A DNA stretch of 64,000 nucleotides from Bacteroidota bacterium (GTDB lineage: Bacteria > Bacteroidota > Ignavibacteria > Ignavibacteriales > Melioribacteraceae). The stretch spans positions 186,001-250,000 of the forward strand of contig JAHISP010000084.1 of the NCBI GenBank assembly GCA_018818165.1, read 5' to 3'. Below are positions 42,611 to 52,074 of this stretch, in pieces. Numbering within the stretch: position 1 is the stretch's first letter; each line of letters starts with the position of its first letter. The notes below the pieces were generated by a model. The model had not been told where the DNA came from, ran no database searches, and saw only the letters and a list, made by a program, of their open reading frames with translations. A program made the position numbers and the translations under genes.

Positions 42611-44071
42611 ATGAAAAACAAAATTGATGTCTTTTTACCATTTAACGGATTTGAACATACTAGAAAAAGTGTGGCTGAATTAGCAAAAGATGAGTTAGTT
42701 AATAATATTTTTTTAATTACAACTGACGGCAAACTTAACGGTATTGATAAATGCACAACACTTTTTTCCGATAGTTTTACTTCTTCCGAAACCATTAACT
42801 TAATTGCACAAAATTCGCAAAGTGAGTTTACTCTAATTTTAACCAAGGATGACTTTCTTGAATTGGGGCAACATGCTTTATTACGATTTTGTAATGTTGC
42901 AAAAAATACAGCCGCTGGTTTGGTTTATTCAAATTATTATGAAGTAAAAGGTGAAAAGAGAAACTCAATTCCCGTTATTGATTATCAGTTTGGAAGTTTG
43001 CGGGATGATTTCAATTTTGGTCATTTATTATTCTATAAAACGGATGCTTTAAAAGATGCAGTTTCTAAAAGCAGTGAAAATTATAAATTTGCTGGTTTTT
43101 ACAATCTTAGATTAAAAGTTTCACAAAACAATGAATTAGTTAGAGTTCCAGAATTTTTATATAAAACTATAGAACTTGAGCCAATTGATTCTTCTTCGCA
43201 ACATTTTGCTTATGTTGATCCTAAAAACAGAAATGTGCAAATTGAAATGGAAAAAGCTGTTACTGAGCATTTAAAAGATATTGATGCTTATTTGCCTCCA
43301 AATTTCAAAGAAGTTGAGTTCGAAAATTATAATTTCAAAACTGCTGCAAGTGTTGTAATTCCAGTTTTTAATCGTGCAAACACAATTGGCGATGCTGTTG
43401 AATCTGTAATAAAGCAAAAAGCTGATTTTGATTACAATCTTATTGTTGTTGATAATCATTCAACTGATGGAACAACTGAAAAACTACAAGAATTTGCGGA
43501 AAAATATCCAAACGTAATTCATATAATTCCAGAAAGAACTGATTTAGGAATTGGTGGCTGTTGGAATATAGCAATTGATGACGAACGATGTGGCGAGTTT
43601 GCTCTTCAGTTGGATAGCGATGATATTTATGCTGATGAAACAACAGTTCAAAAAATTGTTGATAAGTTCAAAGAAGAAAAATGTGCAATGGTTATTGGGT
43701 CTTATCAAATTACAAACTTTGATTTGCAAGAAATTCCACCTGGATTAATTGACCACAAAGAATGGACACCAGAAAATGGAAGAAACAACGCGCTTAGAAT
43801 AAACGGACTTGGCGCACCAAGAGCTTTTTACACTCCAGTTCTAAGAGAAATAAAAGTACCAAATGTTAGTTACGGTGAAGATTATGCAGTTGGTCTTGAG
43901 ATTTCAAGAAATTACCAAATTGGCAGAATCTATAATTCAATTTATATGTGTAGAAGATGGGATGGAAATTCGGATGCTTTATTAGATGTTGAAAAAGCAA
44001 ATGCTCATAATGTTTATAAAGATAGAGTTAGAACTTTTGAACTAATTGCTAGAAAAAGGATGCAAAAATAA
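42611..44071 (+). CDS. Family 2 glycosyltransferase with an extra N-terminal domain
   Basis: A 486-residue protein. Residues about 246-375 are a GT-A fold glycosyltransferase 2 domain (ASVVIPVFNRANTIGDAVES, IVVDNHSTDGTTEKL, LGIGGCWNIA, and the DxD-like QLDSDDIYAD). Residues 1-230 look like a second, degraded GT-A domain (VFLPFNGFEHTRKSV) without the nucleotide-binding signature. The next gene, a DUF4922 nucleotidyltransferase-like protein, starts at the very next base. Together they may build or use a nucleotide sugar; acceptor unknown. Confidence 0.87.
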   Translation: MKNKIDVFLPFNGFEHTRKSVAELAKDELVNNIFLITTDGKLNGIDKCTTLFSDSFTSSETINLIAQNSQSEFTLILTKDDFLELGQHALLRFCNVAKNTAAGLVYSNYYEVKGEKRNSIPVIDYQFGSLRDDFNFGHLLFYKTDALKDAVSKSSENYKFAGFYNLRLKVSQNNELVRVPEFLYKTIELEPIDSSSQHFAYVDPKNRNVQIEMEKAVTEHLKDIDAYLPPNFKEVEFENYNFKTAASVVIPVFNRANTIGDAVESVIKQKADFDYNLIVVDNHSTDGTTEKLQEFAEKYPNVIHIIPERTDLGIGGCWNIAIDDERCGEFALQLDSDDIYADETTVQKIVDKFKEEKCAMVIGSYQITNFDLQEIPPGLIDHKEWTPENGRNNALRINGLGAPRAFYTPVLREIKVPNVSYGEDYAVGLEISRNYQIGRIYNSIYMCRRWDGNSDALLDVEKANAHNVYKDRVRTFELIARKRMQK

Positions 44072-45067
44072 ATGGTTAGTACTAAAATAATTTCGGATTC
44101 GGATTTAAGAAATTATATTAGCGGAAATTCTAAATCAAACAAAGTTGAAGCGTTATTAAAATTGCAGATTGACAGTTGGGTGCTAGTTAAAATAAATTAT
44201 AATGATTTAAATTTAATAAAGAAAAAGGAATTTCTTTTTGATGGATTTGAAATTCTTGTGCAATTTAATCCAGGAAGAATAGTTTCTTCATCGGCAAAAG
44301 TTGATGCAAAATCAATTGGCGAACGTCCTTGTTTTCTTTGTCCAAAAAATTTGCCATTTGAACAAAAAGGTTTAGTTTGTAAAGATGATTATTTGCTTTT
44401 GGTAAATCCATTCCCAATTTTTGAAGAGCATTTTACAATTCCTCATTTTAATCACAATCCGCAGGAAATCTATTCAAATTTTGGCGATATGCTTGCAATT
44501 GCAAAAGAATTGGGTGAAAAATATACTTTATTTTATAATGGACCTCAATGCGGAGCTTCGGCTCCAGACCATATGCACTTTCAGGCATCGCCCAAAAATG
44601 CAATGCCAATTGAAAATCAAACAGAGTATTTAAATAAATCATCCGAAAATATTTTTCAAAATGATGTTGTTACAGTTTCGGCAATTACTCATTATTTGCG
44701 AAATTTGTTTCTACTTGAATCAAAAAACATTGAGCAACTAACAACAGAATTCCAAAAATTATATTCTTCAATAAAAGAAACTACTAATTCCGATTTGGAA
44801 CCGCTAATGAATATTATTGTTACTTTTGATGAATCTTGGCGGGTTTATATTTTTCCACGAAAAGCTCACAGACCAAAGGAATTTTTCTTAGAAGGTGCCG
44901 ATAAAATATTATTAAGTCCAGCGGCAGTTGATTTTGGGGGATTATTAATTACTCCACGCGAAGAGGATTTTGATAAAATTACGAAAGAAGATATTATCAG
45001 CATTTTCCAACAGACAACATGCGACGATGCAACCATTGAAAGAATAATTAAACATTATTGCAAATAG
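44072..45067 (+). CDS. DUF4922 protein, GalT/HIT-like nucleotidyltransferase fold
   Basis: A 331-residue DUF4922 protein: VQFNPGRIVSSSAKVDAKSI, then a CFLC zinc-type pair (ERPCFLCPKNLP) and GASAPDHMHFQASP, a HxH motif like the active site of the histidine-triad/GalT superfamily. Plant GDP-L-galactose phosphorylase has a related core, so a nucleotide-sugar phosphorylase or transferase activity is plausible. It abuts the glycosyltransferase gene with no gap, which supports a linked sugar-nucleotide step. Confidence 0.8.
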   Translation: MVSTKIISDSDLRNYISGNSKSNKVEALLKLQIDSWVLVKINYNDLNLIKKKEFLFDGFEILVQFNPGRIVSSSAKVDAKSIGERPCFLCPKNLPFEQKGLVCKDDYLLLVNPFPIFEEHFTIPHFNHNPQEIYSNFGDMLAIAKELGEKYTLFYNGPQCGASAPDHMHFQASPKNAMPIENQTEYLNKSSENIFQNDVVTVSAITHYLRNLFLLESKNIEQLTTEFQKLYSSIKETTNSDLEPLMNIIVTFDESWRVYIFPRKAHRPKEFFLEGADKILLSPAAVDFGGLLITPREEDFDKITKEDIISIFQQTTCDDATIERIIKHYCK

Positions 45068-45086
45068 TTCAATTTTGGACCGTTTG

Positions 45087-46220
45087 TTAAATTTTTTTTA
45101 TACAAACCACTGTAACATCGTCTTCATATTTGCTATTTGTTAATTTTGCGACACTTTCGTTTATAAATGGTAACGATTCGTTTTCGCCTTTACTAAGTAT
45201 AATTTCGATTAATCTTTCATTTTCAATTGATTGACCTTTAATATCTCTACTTTCAATTATTCCATCGGTTAAAACAAAAATTTCATCGTTGGGTAATAAT
45301 GTTATATTAATTGATTCATATTTACCATCAAGTGAAAATCCAAGAAGCGTTCCTTCCGATTTAATAAGCTCAACTTTTCCATTTGAGAGATAAAATATTG
45401 GTATATCGCCAGCACCGCAATAACCAATTGTATTATTTTTGTTATCAATAATTAGAATTGAAAGAGTAATAAAAACATCAGCAATTCGCTCATCATTATA
45501 AACTGCGCTATTTACGCGTTGCATTATTTCGTTTGCGGTAAAACTATTTCCATTGTTCAATTCGGCTCTAATTGCACTGCGCACATAACCAGCGTAAGCA
45601 ACAGCAAAATACCAAGCTCCCCACTTTTTACCCATTACATCGCCAACAACAACGACAACTGTGTCATCATCAATTTTTACATAATCAATAAAATCGCCAC
45701 CGGGAATATCATTAAATGGTTTGTGAAGTTGTGTAATTTTATATCCAGCAATTTCTGGAATTTTATCAGGAACAACTTTTGCCCCCATTGAAGCAGCAGC
45801 TTTTTTAACTTCAGTTTCGCCTTGAGCTTTTTGTGCTTCGCTGGATTGTATTAATGATTTTAGTTTTGCTAAAATTATTTTAGGACTAGATGTTTTAACA
45901 ATATATTCTTGAATTTCTAAATCATAACCTTGCAAAATATCATCTTCTTCACCTTTTGCAGTAAGAAAAACGAATGGAATCGCCTTGTATTCTGGAACTT
46001 TTAGCAACATTTTTCTAAAAGCAAAACCATCAACTTCGGGCATCATAATATCGCTTATTATTACATCTGGTTTAAATGTACCAACAAGTTCGTATCCAGC
46101 AGCTCCATTTATTCCATGTTGAACTTCGTAGCCTGCTTTATCCAAGTTATATTGAATTAGACGAGCAATGTTTTTATCATCCTCAACTAATAAAATTTTG
46201 TATTTTACATCTGTTTCCAT
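45087..46220 (-). CDS. Response regulator with SpoIIE/RsbU-type PP2C phosphatase
   Basis: A 377-residue protein: receiver domain (1-120, phospho-acceptor D57 in VIISDIMMPEVDG, T/K residues VFLTAKG), linker, then a PPM/SpoIIE phosphatase (about 160-375; GGDFIDYVKIDDDTVVVVVGDVMGKK, AVLGFS-like and TDGIIES, YEDDVTVVCIKK). It would dephosphorylate a STAS-domain antagonist when its receiver is phosphorylated. The STAS protein is encoded six bases upstream in the same operon. Confidence 0.93.
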   Translation of the reverse strand: METDVKYKILLVEDDKNIARLIQYNLDKAGYEVQHGINGAAGYELVGTFKPDVIISDIMMPEVDGFAFRKMLLKVPEYKAIPFVFLTAKGEEDDILQGYDLEIQEYIVKTSSPKIILAKLKSLIQSSEAQKAQGETEVKKAAASMGAKVVPDKIPEIAGYKITQLHKPFNDIPGGDFIDYVKIDDDTVVVVVGDVMGKKWGAWYFAVAYAGYVRSAIRAELNNGNSFTANEIMQRVNSAVYNDERIADVFITLSILIIDNKNNTIGYCGAGDIPIFYLSNGKVELIKSEGTLLGFSLDGKYESINITLLPNDEIFVLTDGIIESRDIKGQSIENERLIEIILSKGENESLPFINESVAKLTNSKYEDDVTVVCIKKI

Positions 46221-46226
46221 AATATC

Positions 46227-46565
46227 CTAATCAAAACTATTTAAAGCTTCCTTTTCATCAAAATAAATATCAAATATTTTAGAGAGTCTTGTTAATTGGA
46301 ACATTGAATTGACAGCTGGTTTTAAGCCAAAAATTCTTAGCTCGCCGCCAACATTAACTATTTTTTTAAAAGAAGATACTAACGCCGATAGAAAAGTTGA
46401 ATCAATAAATTCGCATTCAGACAAATCCACAATAAATTTTTTGCCATCAGACTCAATTTCGCTCTGAATAATACTTTTAAAATCTTCGGCAATAACTGTT
46501 GTTGCGCGTTCCAAGTCTATGAGAATTATTAATATATCTTTTCTTTTTTGAGTTAATATTGACAT
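46227..46565 (-). CDS. STAS-domain anti-sigma factor antagonist-like protein
   Basis: A 112-residue STAS protein of the SpoIIAA/RsbV type. The phosphorylation loop FIDSTFLSAL places T57 at the position of SpoIIAA serine 58. It starts directly after the stop of the sigma-54 regulator and precedes the phosphatase, its likely eraser. There is no RsbW/SpoIIAB-type kinase in the window, so the binding partner is unknown; it might instead control something other than a sigma factor. Confidence 0.88.
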   Translation of the reverse strand: MSILTQKRKDILIILIDLERATTVIAEDFKSIIQSEIESDGKKFIVDLSECEFIDSTFLSALVSSFKKIVNVGGELRIFGLKPAVNSMFQLTRLSKIFDIYFDEKEALNSFD

Positions 46566-47948
46566 CTATCTTCTCTCTATATCAAGATTATATTTTTCCA
46601 TTAAACGATACATAGTTGCGCGGCCAATATTAAGTCTTTTAGCAGCATCAACCACGTTACCATTTGTTCTATCTAAAGCATGTTTAATTGCTTCTTCTTT
46701 TAATTTTTCAAACGGAATTATTTGAGATGTTTCTGTAAACAAAGGACTATTTTTATCAATTTCTTGGTTCAAATCGCGTGAAACAATCGATTCTGGCAAA
46801 ACATCAACATCAATTTGATCTGTATCAGTAAGTATTATGCAGCGTTCAATTGTGTTTTCAAGTTCTCTAATATTTCCAGGCCAATCGTAATCATAAATAC
46901 ATTTAAGCGCTTTTTTAGTAACACCTTTAATATTTTTACTATTTTTTTCACTAAATTTTTTAATGAAATGATTAACTAAAATAAGTACATCACCACGCCT
47001 ATTTCTAAGAGAAGGAACTAGTATTGGGAATGAACTAAGGCGATAATATAAATCCTCTCTAAATTCATTACGTTCAACCATTTCTTTTAAGTCTCTATTT
47101 GTAGCAGAAAGAATTCGGACATCAACTTTTAATGTTTCGTTACCACCAACTCGTTCAAATTCTTTTTGTTGAATAACTCTAAGAATTTTTGCTTGAAGTG
47201 ACATTTCCATTTCACCAATTTCATCTAAAAATAGTGTTCCTTCGTTGGCGGTTTCAAATTTACCAAGTTTTCTCTGATGTGCACCAGTGAACGAGCCCTT
47301 TTCGTGTCCAAATAATTCACTTTCCAAAAGCTCGCGAGGTATTGAAGCACAATTTACAACTACAAATGGTTTATCCTTTCTTCTTCCATTATAATGAATT
47401 GCTCTGGCAACAAGTTCTTTTCCAGTTCCACTTTCACCATTTATTAATACGGTAATATCATTATCCAAAATTTTTGTCACCAATTTAAAAACTACTTGCA
47501 TTCGTGGATCGTTCGAAATAATATTATCAAAGCTATATTCATGTTGAATATTATCTTCCAATTCTTCAATACGTTTATGAAGTTCGTAATTGCTAATTGC
47601 ATTTTTTATTGCAGGTTCTAATCTATTACTATCAATTGGTTTTGGAAAATAATCGAATGCACCTTTTCTAAGTGATTCAAGCGCAACCTCAATACTACCT
47701 TGAGCAGAGAGCATTATAATTGGAATAATAGAATTATATTTTTTAATTTCCGTAATTAAATCAACACCATTTACATCGGGAAGCATAATGTCTAAAAGAA
47801 TAAGTGAAGGATTTTGGTCCAATTCTTTTAGCATTTCTAAACCTCGCTCAAATGCAACAACTTCGTAACCCCATTGATTTTTAACCCAATGTGTTAAAAG
47901 TTTTCTAATTGATGGTTCATCATCAACTATAAAAATTAATTTTTCCAA
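46566..47948 (-). CDS. Sigma-54-dependent response regulator (NtrC family)
   Basis: A 460-residue regulator: receiver (D53 in [13 protein letters not shown]), AAA+ sigma-54 interaction domain (Walker A GESGTGK at 171-177; GSFTGA at 218-223 in place of the usual GAFTGA, a recognised variant; [11 protein letters not shown]), and a C-terminal Fis-type helix-turn-helix ([24 protein letters not shown]). It activates sigma-54 promoters when phosphorylated, presumably by the histidine kinase encoded nine bases upstream. Confidence 0.95.
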   Translation of the reverse strand: MEKLIFIVDDEPSIRKLLTHWVKNQWGYEVVAFERGLEMLKELDQNPSLILLDIMLPDVNGVDLITEIKKYNSIIPIIMLSAQGSIEVALESLRKGAFDYFPKPIDSNRLEPAIKNAISNYELHKRIEELEDNIQHEYSFDNIISNDPRMQVVFKLVTKILDNDITVLINGESGTGKELVARAIHYNGRRKDKPFVVVNCASIPRELLESELFGHEKGSFTGAHQRKLGKFETANEGTLFLDEIGEMEMSLQAKILRVIQQKEFERVGGNETLKVDVRILSATNRDLKEMVERNEFREDLYYRLSSFPILVPSLRNRRGDVLILVNHFIKKFSEKNSKNIKGVTKKALKCIYDYDWPGNIRELENTIERCIILTDTDQIDVDVLPESIVSRDLNQEIDKNSPLFTETSQIIPFEKLKEEAIKHALDRTNGNVVDAAKRLNIGRATMYRLMEKYNLDIERR

Positions 47949-47957
47949 ATAATCCTC

Positions 47958-49877
47958 TTATATTAATTTTTTAGGCAAGCGAATAATAAAAGTAGTTCCT
48001 TCACCAACGCTACTTTTAACTTGCAATAATCCTTTGTGGTGATCAAAAATCTGCTTAACCAAAGAAAGAGCAATTCCAGCAGTAGGAGTTGAAGCATTAG
48101 TAGAACCCGAAGAGTGAAATTTATGAAACAAAAATTCCAAATCACTTTCAGAAATTCCGTTTCCATTATCACTTATTACAATACCTACTTCTTTTAAAAA
48201 ATCTTGAATTACAATAGATACATGATCACCACTTTTTGTAAATCTAAGCGTATTTTCAAAAATTGTGTTAAATGCTTTAATTAATTTTTCTTTATCTGCA
48301 AAGATAGTAATTTCTGCGTCAGGGATTAGTGCAGTAAATGTAATATTGTTAGCATTAAAATCTTCAGTTGCTTTTTTTGCAACTACATTAAGCATATCAA
48401 TAATATTAAATTCTTCTTTATGAAGATTTGCACCACCACTTTCAAGCTCAGAAAAGTCAAGAATATCATCAATAAAACGAGCTAATCGCTTACCTTCAGT
48501 TAAAATAATACCACTAAATTCTAAAACTAAGTCTTTGGGTAAATCCTCGTCTGATGCAATTGTTTCAGCAAAACCTACAATTGACGCTAATGGCGTGCGT
48601 AATTCGTGAGAAACATTTGAAATAAATTCATTTTTCAAAATGTTAATTTCTTCCAAAATAGTTATTTGTTGCTTTGCTCTATCACGTTCAATTTCAACAA
48701 GTCTTTGAGTTTCTTTTAATTTTAAGTTTAATTGCTTTATTTTTTCTTCATTTTGTCTACGACGAGTAATATCACGTCCAATACCAAGCATTCCGGTTAT
48801 TTCATCACCTTCCAACAATGGTGTTGCTAGAAATTCATATTTTATAGCTTTATTTAATTTGTGTAGTAAATCAATTTCAAAGTGAATTGTTGATTTGCTT
48901 GATAACATATTTTGGAATGATTTTGAAATATCATCTTTTTGGTAATCGGCTGCAAAATCCAAAAAATGCTTTCCCAACATTTCTTCTGAAGTGTAACCTA
49001 AAGCATTTGCACCATTTTCATTTACTTGAATTAAGTATCCAAAACCATTTAGTGAGTATATAAAATCAATTGCAGTGTTAATTAGTAAACCAAAGCGCTT
49101 TTCTGATTTTTTTAACTTATCAATAATATTTCGTTCACGAGTATTATCGCTAATTACACCAACAACCTTTTCAATTTTTCCATCAACAACAATAGGTTCA
49201 GCTACATGATGTAAAAATTGGAGTTTGCCAGTATTTGTTTTAAACTCAGAATCGAAAATTGCTGGTTCCCCTTGTTTTACTTTCAAGATAAAATTTTTAT
49301 AATTTTTGAAATTATCCTTTGCTATCTTTCTTAATATCTTCTTTTGATCAACTCTAATTTCATCTTCAGTTAAGCCGAGTATTTTTTCCGCTGAATTTGA
49401 GATAAAATCAAAAGTTTCATTTTTTAAATTATAGGAATATACAACTGCATCAATTTTTGAAAAGGTTAATTCCAGCTTTTCATGTAATTCATAATTTAGA
49501 TTTAATTGAGTTGCAATTGAATTAACTACGGTTTCCAAGTGTTGCAATTGTTCTTGGGCTTTTTCAGAATTGTAACAAATTGCAAATAAATGATAATTAT
49601 ATCCATCCAAATTTGTAAGAAAATTGCCATAAATTGATTTACACTGAAAATGCGATTGTAAAATATCTACTGATTTTAATTGCGAAATGGCACCTAAATC
49701 AAATTTATTATTGCTAAATTCGGAATAAAATTGCTTAATAAGATTTTTGGATTCAGCATTTAATTCATTATTAGATGCTAAAATTACATTCTTATTGCCT
49801 GATTTAATAATAAAGCAAAGCGAGGCTCCACTTAAAGCCGCATATAATTTTAATAAACCTGAAAAGTCAATATTCAT
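47958..49877 (-). CDS. Cytoplasmic PAS histidine kinase
   Basis: A 639-residue kinase without transmembrane helices. Residues 1-130 look like a degenerate GAF-type sensor; two PAS domains follow (about 155-250 and 262-375, the latter with SLNGFGYLIQVNENGANAL), a coiled coil, HisKA with H424 (FISNVSHELRTPLASIVGF) and HATPase_c (NTIFENTLRFTKSG, DNGNGISESD). It opens the operon with the NtrC-type regulator, STAS and phosphatase genes, and is the likely phosphodonor for both receiver domains. Confidence 0.93.
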   Translation of the reverse strand: MNIDFSGLLKLYAALSGASLCFIIKSGNKNVILASNNELNAESKNLIKQFYSEFSNNKFDLGAISQLKSVDILQSHFQCKSIYGNFLTNLDGYNYHLFAICYNSEKAQEQLQHLETVVNSIATQLNLNYELHEKLELTFSKIDAVVYSYNLKNETFDFISNSAEKILGLTEDEIRVDQKKILRKIAKDNFKNYKNFILKVKQGEPAIFDSEFKTNTGKLQFLHHVAEPIVVDGKIEKVVGVISDNTRERNIIDKLKKSEKRFGLLINTAIDFIYSLNGFGYLIQVNENGANALGYTSEEMLGKHFLDFAADYQKDDISKSFQNMLSSKSTIHFEIDLLHKLNKAIKYEFLATPLLEGDEITGMLGIGRDITRRRQNEEKIKQLNLKLKETQRLVEIERDRAKQQITILEEINILKNEFISNVSHELRTPLASIVGFAETIASDEDLPKDLVLEFSGIILTEGKRLARFIDDILDFSELESGGANLHKEEFNIIDMLNVVAKKATEDFNANNITFTALIPDAEITIFADKEKLIKAFNTIFENTLRFTKSGDHVSIVIQDFLKEVGIVISDNGNGISESDLEFLFHKFHSSGSTNASTPTAGIALSLVKQIFDHHKGLLQVKSSVGEGTTFIIRLPKKLI

Positions 49878-49995
49878 AAGTAAATTTTGTATTAATTTCT
49901 TTCTACAAGTTAATCAATAATTATGAAAATTTCATGAAACAGAAACTAAGAAAATTAAAATTATTAATAATTAAAATCGGGTGCAAATCATTTGG

Positions 49996-50003
49996 TATTT
50001 TTG
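49996..50003 (+). promoter_or_regulatory. Possible -7 element before the U32 gene
   Basis: TATTTTTG matches TAnnTTTG and lies 26 bases before the U32 ATG, in the short divergent gap with the kinase operon. No TTTG is found at the expected -33 spacing, so this is tentative. Confidence 0.3.
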
Positions 50004-50029
50004 TAAACTCAAAAGAATAAAGGTATTAA

Positions 50030-51238
50030 ATGAATATAAAGAAACCAGAATTGTTAGCAGGTGCTGGCGATTGGAAAATGTTGCGAACTGCAGTAAAATA
50101 TGGAGCCGATGCAATTTATTTTGGAGTTGATGCTCTAAATTTACGTGCAAAAGCAAGCAATTTTGCTTTGGAAGAATTGGAAGAGGTTGTTAATTATCTT
50201 CATGAAAATAATGTTGACGCTCATTTAACCGTTAATGCAGTTGTGTATGACGATCAAAACGAAAAAATTGATTTAGTATTAAAAGAAGCAAAACGTTGCA
50301 AAGTTGATTATGTAATTGCTTGGGATATGGCAATTATTGAAAAATGCCTTGAGTACGAATTGCCACTTTGCATAAGCACTCAAGCGTCAGTTAGTAATTC
50401 TGGTGCGGCTAAAATGTATAAAAGACTTGGTGCAAAAAGGATTGTCCTTGCTCGCGAATGTACTTTGGAGCAAATAAAAGAGATAAAAAATAATGTTGAT
50501 ATAGAAATAGAAACTTTTGTTCACGGTGCAATGTGCGTTGCAGTTAGCGGAAGGTGTTTTATGAGTCATCACGCATTTGGACAAAGCGCAAATACTGGCG
50601 AATGCTTGCAAAATTGTAGACGCGAGTACGAAATTCACGATACCAGTGGCGAAACGAGTTTTATAATTGGAACTGATTACGTAATGTCGCCAAAAGATAT
50701 GAATACAATTGAGTTTATTGACGAGTTAATTGAAGCCGGGATTGATTCATTCAAAATTGAAGGAAGAAAAAGGAGTCCAGAATATATTGCAAAAACGGTT
50801 GCAAATTATCGACAAGCAATTGACCTTTATTTTGAGGGCAAATTAAACGCAGAAGTAAAAAAGGAAATGTTCGAGGATTTAAGCAAAGTTTATAATCGTG
50901 GATTTTCAGCCGGATTTTATCACGGAATTCCAAGCGGAGATGATTATACCGAACGATACGGAAATCAAGCAACAATAAAAAAAATGTATGTCGGAAAAGT
51001 CCTAAATTATTATAAGCAATCAAAAATTGCACACATAAAACTCGAAGCTGGCGAAATTGGTCTGAACGATATTTTATACATAACTGGAAACACAACTGGA
51101 TTTGTGGAAACAACTTTGCAATCGCTTATGAAAGACGAAAAGCATGTTTATAAAGCAATTAAAGGCGACGAAGTTACATTTTTCTTAAATGAGCTTATTA
51201 GAACTCGCGACCAGGTTTACAAAGTTGTTCCAGCATAA
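50030..51238 (+). CDS. Peptidase U32 family protein (possible tRNA hydroxylation factor)
   Basis: A 402-residue U32 protein: PELLAGAGDWKMLRTAVKYG at the start, FVHGAMCVAVSGRCFMS and the cysteine set continuing through GECLQNCRREY, which in this family binds an iron-sulfur cluster. Members of this length (YegQ/TrhP) act in prephenate-dependent hydroxylation of uridine 34 in tRNA; the collagenase annotation of the family is historical. Assignment to TrhP rather than a related U32 subfamily is inferred from length and layout. Confidence 0.87.
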   Translation: MNIKKPELLAGAGDWKMLRTAVKYGADAIYFGVDALNLRAKASNFALEELEEVVNYLHENNVDAHLTVNAVVYDDQNEKIDLVLKEAKRCKVDYVIAWDMAIIEKCLEYELPLCISTQASVSNSGAAKMYKRLGAKRIVLARECTLEQIKEIKNNVDIEIETFVHGAMCVAVSGRCFMSHHAFGQSANTGECLQNCRREYEIHDTSGETSFIIGTDYVMSPKDMNTIEFIDELIEAGIDSFKIEGRKRSPEYIAKTVANYRQAIDLYFEGKLNAEVKKEMFEDLSKVYNRGFSAGFYHGIPSGDDYTERYGNQATIKKMYVGKVLNYYKQSKIAHIKLEAGEIGLNDILYITGNTTGFVETTLQSLMKDEKHVYKAIKGDEVTFFLNELIRTRDQVYKVVPA

Positions 51239-51272
51239 ATAAAACTAAAAAATGTTAAAGTTTTGGTAAATA

Positions 51273-52061
51273 ATGAAAATAGTTGACAAAGAATATATCC
51301 AAATAGCCAAACTTGCGGCACTTTCTGCTGGTAAATATCTTGTCGAAAATTTTGGAAACAAGCATTTGCCTAAGTTCAAATCGGCGAATGATGTTGGTTT
51401 AAGTGTTGATATTGAAAGCGAAAAAATTATACTAAATATTATCCAACAAAAATATCCAAAACATAATTTTTATTTGGAAGAGCTTGGCAAAATTGAAAAT
51501 GGAAGTCAATTTACTTGGTTTATTGATCCTTTGGATGGAACGAACAATTATTTTGCTGGAATTTCATATTTTTCTATCTCAATCGCTTTGCTGCATAATA
51601 ATGAAATTATTATTGGAATTATTTACAATCCAATTTCAAATCAGCTATTTGAAGCAACTAAAAACGGTGGCGCATTTCTAAACGGAAATAAAATATTTTC
51701 GTCACAAAATACGCAAATGGAAAAATCTGTTTGTTCCTTTATTCAAGGACATACTGTTGCAAATATTCCAGTTTTGGAAAAACAAGCGGAAAAAATAAAA
51801 GCAAATTTGGCACAAAAATTTAGAAGAATAATCAGCACTTGGTCGCCAGCTATGGATTGGGCTTTGCTCGCTTTTGGAGGAATTGATTGTCTTATAAGCT
51901 TTGAAAGTGAGTTGGAAGATATGTACGCTGGAATTTTAATTGCTCTAGAATCGGGAATTGAAATCACGAATTTTGATGGAAACAAGTTCCAAATTGGTGA
52001 CACAAAAATTACAGCTACAAATAATTACTTAAAAATAAATGTTCTAAAATTATTAACTTAA
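51273..52061 (+). CDS. Inositol monophosphatase family protein
   Basis: A 262-residue magnesium-dependent sugar-phosphatase-fold protein. Metal ligands are E69-E70 (YLEELG), D85 and D88 (DPLDGTNN), and the distal aspartate in WSPAMDWALLAFGGID near 194. The family includes inositol monophosphatase, CysQ (PAP phosphatase) and fructose-bisphosphatase-like enzymes; the substrate cannot be decided here. The esterase gene follows closely on the same strand. Confidence 0.9.
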   Translation: MKIVDKEYIQIAKLAALSAGKYLVENFGNKHLPKFKSANDVGLSVDIESEKIILNIIQQKYPKHNFYLEELGKIENGSQFTWFIDPLDGTNNYFAGISYFSISIALLHNNEIIIGIIYNPISNQLFEATKNGGAFLNGNKIFSSQNTQMEKSVCSFIQGHTVANIPVLEKQAEKIKANLAQKFRRIISTWSPAMDWALLAFGGIDCLISFESELEDMYAGILIALESGIEITNFDGNKFQIGDTKITATNNYLKINVLKLLT

Positions 52062-52074
52062 TGTGGAGTTTCAC

